A DNA stretch of 64,000 nucleotides, taken from assembly GCF_001559075.2 (NCBI RefSeq), contig NZ_CP014015.2:4030001-4094000 (forward strand), in the 5' to 3' direction. Origin of the DNA: Citrobacter amalonaticus (GTDB lineage: Bacteria > Pseudomonadota > Gammaproteobacteria > Enterobacterales > Enterobacteriaceae). Within the stretch, counting starts at the first letter, position 1. The number at the start of each line of letters is the position of its first letter. Shown here one piece after another: positions 60,242 through 64,000 of the stretch. The position numbers and the translations under genes are program-made. Below the pieces are notes generated by a model, which was not told the origin of the DNA, ran no database searches, and saw only the letters and a program-made list of their open reading frames with translations.

Positions 60242-61003
60242 TTAACGCGCTAACCAACCACCATCGACGGCCAGCGTATAGCCGTTGATGTAATCTGCTG
60301 CCTTCGAGGCGAGGAAGACGACCGGACCCTGCAGATCGTCTGGCGTTCCCCAACGGCCCGCCGGGATACGATCGACAATCTCTTTATTGCGTTCAGCATC
60401 TTCCCGCAGTTGTTGGGTGTTGTTGGTTGCCATGTAGCCGGGGGCGATGGCGTTGACGTTAATCTGATGCTGCGCCCACTCGTTAGCTAACAGTCGGGTA
60501 ATGCCCAGAACGCCGCTCTTTGAGGCCGTATAGGACGGGACGCGAATGCCGCCCTGAAACGACAGCATTGACGCGATATTGATGATTTTTCCGCCCTGAC
60601 CCTGGGCAATGAACTGGCGTGCAACGGCCTGGGAGAGAAAGAAGAGCGACTTGAGATTCAGGTTCATCACGTCGTCCCAGTCTTTTTCCGTAAAACTGAG
60701 CGCGTCTTCGCGACGAATGGTCCCGGCGTTGTTCACCAGAATGTCGATGCGACCGAATTTCTCTACCGCCTTCGCGATAACGTCCGCGATGACCGCTTGC
60801 TGGCTCAGATCGGCCTGTATGGCGAAAAAGCGGCGACCCAGCGCTTCTACTTTGGCAGCGGTGTCATGAGGAACCTTGCGGTTCACGCCGATGATATCGC
60901 AACCGGCTTGCGCCAGTGCGACAGTCATCCCTTGCCCGAGCCCGGTATCACAACCGGTGACGATGGCGACTTTACCTGTGAGACGAAATGCATCCAGAAT
61001 CAT
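60242..61003 (-). CDS. kduD: KduD-type 2-dehydro-3-deoxy-D-gluconate 5-dehydrogenase
   Basis: 253 residues, the same length as E. coli KduD and closely similar along the chain. NAD-binding GCDTGLGQG (18-26) and active-site SYTASKSG with Ser, Tyr and Lys. The C-terminus IPAGRWGTPDDLQGPVVFLA is typical. Expected role: interconversion of keto-deoxy-gluconates in pectin or hexuronate catabolism. K-12 has nothing here between ydjM and hxpB; its kduD lies with kduI elsewhere. No kduI is visible. An upstream KdgR-like operator supports the assignment. Whether this is the only kduD copy cannot be seen. Confidence 0.88.
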   Translation of the reverse strand: MILDAFRLTGKVAIVTGCDTGLGQGMTVALAQAGCDIIGVNRKVPHDTAAKVEALGRRFFAIQADLSQQAVIADVIAKAVEKFGRIDILVNNAGTIRREDALSFTEKDWDDVMNLNLKSLFFLSQAVARQFIAQGQGGKIINIASMLSFQGGIRVPSYTASKSGVLGITRLLANEWAQHQINVNAIAPGYMATNNTQQLREDAERNKEIVDRIPAGRWGTPDDLQGPVVFLASKAADYINGYTLAVDGGWLAR

Positions 61004-61081
61004 AATGACCTCGGCTATCCGTTTTTATCTGTTATGTGCCTGAAAGAAGGATAGGAGAGGAACGGAAAGAATACAATTAAA

Positions 61082-61100
61082 AATGAAACGTTGTTTTAAT
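61082..61100. promoter_or_regulatory. KdgR-like operator upstream of kduD
   Basis: AATGAAACGTTGTTTTAAT agrees with the enterobacterial KdgR consensus AATGAAACATTGTTTCATT at 16 of 19 positions. It lies 79-97 bp before the start. Confidence 0.65.
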
Positions 61101-61117
61101 TTTGTTGACTGGCTGGC

Positions 61118-61143
61118 AAAACGGGCAATGTGATCATTGCCCG
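61118..61143 (-). terminator. hxpB terminator
   Basis: CGGGCAATG pairs with CATTGCCCG around TGAT; on the minus strand it is followed by TTTT. It is 8 bp after the hxpB stop. Confidence 0.85.
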
Positions 61144-61150
61144 AACCCGG

Positions 61151-61819
61151 TTAGCCAAGTAAATCGGCGATGGTCAGTTCCGTGAGTGAGTTGAGCCTGA
61201 CGTCGGCGAGGATATAGCGCGGATCGTGTCGCACCTCTTTGTCCGGTACGACGATGGAGCGCATCCGCGCCGCTTTCGATGCCACCATGCCGTTGACGGA
61301 ATCTTCCAGTGCCACACAGCATAACGGGTCAACGCCCAGTTTCGCCGCGCAGTCGATGTAAACCTGAGGATGAGGTTTGCTGTAGGGCAGTTTTTCCGCG
61401 GAGGCGATGGCGTCAAAGCTCTCCCGCAGGTCGAACATTGCCAGTACTTTTTCCAGCATATGCAGAGGGGATGCTGACGCCAGTCCGACCTTCAAACCTT
61501 GCGCTTTACACAACGCGACCGCTTCTTTGACGCCCGGTAACAGCGGACGCGTCTCTTCAACCAACGCGATGGCGCGGGTAATGACGCGATCGGTGACCTC
61601 CTGGCGGCTCGGCCCGTTCCACGGCTGCTGAGCAAACCAAAGATCGACAACCATATCGATGCGCAGCCCTAGCGTATCCGGGAGTTCGTGACGACGAGTG
61701 ATATCGACGCCGACGCTTGACAGCACGTCCAGTTCAGCCCGATCCCACAGCGGCTCGGAATCAATCAGTAATCCATCCATATCGAATATGGCCGCAAGAA
61801 TTTGACGCGGGGTTGACAT
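61151..61819 (-). CDS. hxpB: HxpB (YniC), hexitol/2-deoxyglucose-6-phosphate phosphatase
   Basis: 222 residues, HAD superfamily. The nucleophile motif IFDMDGLLIDSEPLWDRAEL (DxD) is at the N-terminus; motif 2 is GLASASPLHM, motif 3 YSKPHPQVY and motif 4 CVALEDSVNGM. E. coli HxpB dephosphorylates hexitol phosphates and 2-deoxyglucose 6-phosphate. Own terminator; divergent from yniB. Confidence 0.96.
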   Translation of the reverse strand: MSTPRQILAAIFDMDGLLIDSEPLWDRAELDVLSSVGVDITRRHELPDTLGLRIDMVVDLWFAQQPWNGPSRQEVTDRVITRAIALVEETRPLLPGVKEAVALCKAQGLKVGLASASPLHMLEKVLAMFDLRESFDAIASAEKLPYSKPHPQVYIDCAAKLGVDPLCCVALEDSVNGMVASKAARMRSIVVPDKEVRHDPRYILADVRLNSLTELTIADLLG

Positions 61820-61956
61820 TACAACCTCTCCTGTTGAGCATTAAATGTAGGGTATTCAGCATTAGCCGCTATCATAACGTTTTTAAAGATCGGGCGAAAA
61901 GGGTTATCAGCAGGTAGACTTAAGCCAAAACGACGCGTCTTCATCAAGGGGAACTC

Positions 61957-62493
61957 ATGACGTATCAACAAGCTGGACGCATTGCCGTGTTAAAAAGGAT
62001 GTTAGGATGGGTGATATTTATCCCGGCGCTCCTCTCCACGCTGATTTCAGCCCTGAAATTTATGTACGCGCACAGCGAAAAGCAGGAAGGGATTAACGCG
62101 GTGATGCTCGATTTTACCCACGTCATGATCGACATGATGCGAGTGAATACCCCGTTTCTGAACCTCTTCTGGTACAACTCGCCGACGCCGGATTTCCAGA
62201 ATAGCCTGAACATTCTGTTCTGGCTGATTTTTGCGCTGATTTTTATCGGGCTGGCGATGCAGGATTCCGGTGCGCGTATGAGTCGCCAGGCGCGGTTTTT
62301 ACGTGAAGGCGTTGAAGACCAGTTGATTCTGGAGAAAGCCAAGGGCAGCGAAGGGCTGTCACGCGAGCAGATTGAGTCGCGCATTGTGGTTCCACATCAC
62401 ACGATTTTCCTGCAGTTTTTCCCGCTCTACATCCTGCCGGTGATTATCATCATCCTCGGCTATGTGTTCTTTTCCCTGCTGGGATTTGTCTGA
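61957..62493 (+). CDS. yniB: YniB, inner-membrane protein
   Basis: 178 residues, as in E. coli. Three hydrophobic segments (MLGWVIFIPALLSTLISAL, ILFWLIFALIFIGLAMQ, LYILPVIIIILGYVFFSLLG). The cytoplasmic middle part is charged and helical (FLREGVEDQLILEKAKGSEG). Function is unknown. The start follows AAGGGGAACTC. Confidence 0.93.
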   Translation: MTYQQAGRIAVLKRMLGWVIFIPALLSTLISALKFMYAHSEKQEGINAVMLDFTHVMIDMMRVNTPFLNLFWYNSPTPDFQNSLNILFWLIFALIFIGLAMQDSGARMSRQARFLREGVEDQLILEKAKGSEGLSREQIESRIVVPHHTIFLQFFPLYILPVIIIILGYVFFSLLGFV

Positions 62494-62496
62494 ATA

Positions 62497-62521
62497 AAAA
62501 GGCCGCCATCCGGCGGCCTTT
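62497..62521 (+). terminator. yniB terminator
   Basis: GGCCGCC pairs with GGCGGCC around ATCC, flanked by A on the left and TTT on the right. Confidence 0.9.
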
Positions 62522-62663
62522 GAGAGTGATGACAAACCTCGTCTCGTTGCCGGACAAGCAGAGAGTACCTAATTAAAAACGAGGAAAATCAATTCATTGA
62601 TTTTCGGCTGATAACCACAAAGAAGGAAAAACCACGTTTTTTCCTTCTTTGTTAGCGGTCAGA
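62521..62663 (-). repeat. 143-bp hairpin-rich repeat, copy B
   Basis: The minus strand matches 5141-5283 at about 88% identity over 143 bp without gaps. Both hairpins are kept, with changes concentrated in a stretch near the end and inside loops. It lies between convergent yniB and yniA, in the same orientation as the yniA transcript. The flanks hold two identical GGCCGCCATCCGGCGGCC palindromes. Confidence 0.9.
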
Positions 62664-62665
62664 AA

Positions 62666-62683
62666 GGCCGCCATCCGGCGGCC
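62666..62683 (-). terminator. yniA terminator-like palindrome
   Basis: GGCCGCCATCCGGCGGCC repeats the sequence of the yniB terminator (62501-62518); on the minus strand it is followed by TTT. It lies 19 bp after the yniA stop. Confidence 0.75.
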
Positions 62684-62701
62684 TGATGATGTCAGCCATG
62701 A

Positions 62702-63562
62702 TTACGCCGCGAGCAGTCTGTCCATTGCCTTCTGCGCAATTACCAGGTGCTGACCGCCAAACAGTCTTGCCCGGTTGAGCAAGGTATAAAGTTGATATAC
62801 CGGTTGCCGGTCGAGAAAATCTAACGGCAGCGGCGACACCGACTGATAACCATCATAAATTTGCGGCGGCTGTTCGGTATGCAGCGGCAACATCGCCAGG
62901 TCGCACTCCCTGTCTCCCCAGTAACAGGCCGGATCAAACAGATACGGACCGTCTGGCCCGAGCGCGCAGTTCCCGGACCACAGATCGCCGTGTAATAAAG
63001 AAGGCTGTGGCTGGTGGGAGGCGAGACGCTGTTGCACGTGCTCGACGATGGCGTCGATATTGCCAAAAGCAATCCCTTTTTCCGCCGCCAGTTCGAGTTG
63101 CCAGCCAATGCGCTGTTCGGCGAAAAAGGTAGACCAGCGGCGCTGCCAGGCATTGGGCTGCGGTGTGGTCGAGAGCGCGTTATCGAAATCCAGCCCAAAC
63201 TGCGGCTGATCGCTCCATTCATGCAGGTGGGCAAGCTGCTGCCCCAGAATAAACGCACTGTGCGCATCCAACGGACGGGGAGGGAGATAATCCATCACCA
63301 GAAAGCTGTAATCACGATCCGCACCCACCGCCCACACTTTGGGGACCGTCACCGTATGGCTGCGTGATAACAGTTCTAATTGATCGGCTTCTGCCGTGAA
63401 GCCTGGAAGCAGTTCTCGCTCATCACATTTAACGAAGAAATCGCGTCCCGCATAGCGTAAATGCCACGCGGCATGAATTTCTCCGCCAGGCAGTTCGTTA
63501 CGCAGTTCGATTTCGCCTTCACCGAGTTGCTCGCTTAAAAGACGACTGATAGCCTGCCACAT
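62702..63562 (-). CDS. yniA: YniA, fructosamine kinase family protein
   Basis: 286 residues from MWQAISRLLSEQLGEGEIEL, the E. coli start. The kinase-like fold shows the catalytic loop LLHGDLWSGNCALG and the metal-binding FDPACYWGDRECDLAM. The N-terminal lobe has ELPGGEIHAAWHLRYAGRDF. Bacterial homologues phosphorylate glycated amines (ribulosamines or fructosamines), a protein repair activity; not shown for this gene here. Followed by a hairpin and the repeat copy B. Confidence 0.95.
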   Translation of the reverse strand: MWQAISRLLSEQLGEGEIELRNELPGGEIHAAWHLRYAGRDFFVKCDERELLPGFTAEADQLELLSRSHTVTVPKVWAVGADRDYSFLVMDYLPPRPLDAHSAFILGQQLAHLHEWSDQPQFGLDFDNALSTTPQPNAWQRRWSTFFAEQRIGWQLELAAEKGIAFGNIDAIVEHVQQRLASHQPQPSLLHGDLWSGNCALGPDGPYLFDPACYWGDRECDLAMLPLHTEQPPQIYDGYQSVSPLPLDFLDRQPVYQLYTLLNRARLFGGQHLVIAQKAMDRLLAA

Positions 63563-63668
63563 GATGTCTCTCCCCATGTTGTCTGCCAGATCATAAGGTT
63601 AGCGCAAAGATGCGGTTAAAAAACACGAACTAACGCACACCGTGGACGTGTTTTCGCGGTAATGGCAT

Positions 63669-63959
63669 TTATTGTCCGCTGAGATCCCACTCTTCCCAGG
63701 TCACCACGCTGACCTCCGGCATTTTATCTAACGCGCTTTCTGCCAGCCCTGCGGCCAGTGCTTTGACCTCCTCCGGACTCTGGGCGCTAATCAACCCAAA
63801 GGTATTGGTGCCCAGTTCATGCACATTTCCGTCATCATCTGTGAGGGTGAGCAGAAAACCGGCACGGGTAAGATGGTTGTTCAGTTCATTTATTTCCGTT
63901 AAGGAGTCTTCGTGGAACGTGATAGTAACAACATATCGGGTGATTTCCCCACTGGCCAT
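63669..63959 (-). CDS. ydiZ: YdiZ, small uncharacterised protein
   Basis: 96 residues from MASGEITRYVVTITFHEDSL; the start matches E. coli YdiZ, and the longer reading to 63995 is not conserved. It is a small alpha/beta protein with alternating strands (YVVTITFHED, FLLTLTDDDG) and a helix (SPEEVKALAAGLAESAL). Function is unknown. It ends 106 bp before yniA on the same strand. Confidence 0.9.
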   Translation of the reverse strand: MASGEITRYVVTITFHEDSLTEINELNNHLTRAGFLLTLTDDDGNVHELGTNTFGLISAQSPEEVKALAAGLAESALDKMPEVSVVTWEEWDLSGQ

Positions 63960-64000
63960 TTGACACCCCTTTGTAATCTCATGAGTTTGTAGCATAGACG

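Overview
The window is chromosomal DNA of an enteric bacterium (Enterobacteriaceae). Almost every protein is a close full-length match to an Escherichia coli K-12 family, and the order follows the K-12 interval from ydiZ to yeaQ (read here from right to left). Departures from K-12 point to the Salmonella/Citrobacter side of the family: a second RyhB-type small RNA next to yeaQ, a GH18 chitinase, a TudS/DUF523 protein, and no ydjE-ydjL block. I lean to Citrobacter but cannot prove the genus from sequence alone. No rRNA, tRNA, CRISPR array, prophage or insertion sequence was found.

Layout. 1-8.1 kb: a truncated molybdopterin formate dehydrogenase with cysteine at the selenocysteine position; a Fur-box-controlled RyhB-2 sRNA; yeaQ; the tiny membrane genes yoaJ and yoaK; a small unknown gene; yeaO, DUF523/TudS, a CTP-synthase-like amidotransferase, nimT/nimR, yeaL and yoaI. 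8.1-20.1 kb: yeaK, dgcJ, yeaH and yeaG (with an ERIC element between them and a sigma-54 promoter ahead), mipA, an AT-rich two-gene island that looks like a peptidoglycan hydrolase plus lipoprotein partner, yeaE, yeaD, gapA, msrB and yeaC. 20.1-31.8 kb: yajD, chitinase, pncA-ansA, sppA, ydjA, selD-topB, gdhA, ynjH and nudG. 31.8-39.3 kb: ynjA-ynjF converging on ynjE-D-C-B plus one TVP38 membrane gene, then xthA. 39.6-49.7 kb: the astCADBE arginine operon behind a sigma-54 promoter, then spy, ves, cho, nadE and osmE. 49.9-64 kb: the chbBCARFG chitobiose operon with a ChiX-pairing site, katE, cedA, tcyP, ydjM, a kduD-type dehydrogenase with a KdgR-like operator, hxpB, yniB, yniA and ydiZ.

Themes. 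Nitrogen: astCADBE and yeaGH both carry sigma-54 promoter matches; gdhA, ansA, pncA and nadE also handle ammonia, amides or NAD. Chitin: a secreted chitinase and the chitobiose PTS operon can form a pathway. DNA damage: cho and ydjM each carry a LexA-type box. Iron: the RyhB-2 gene sits beside an iron-sulfur enzyme.

The least explained structures are a 143-bp hairpin-rich repeat present in two inverted copies 57 kb apart, each between convergent genes, and the hydrolase/lipoprotein pair at 15 kb.
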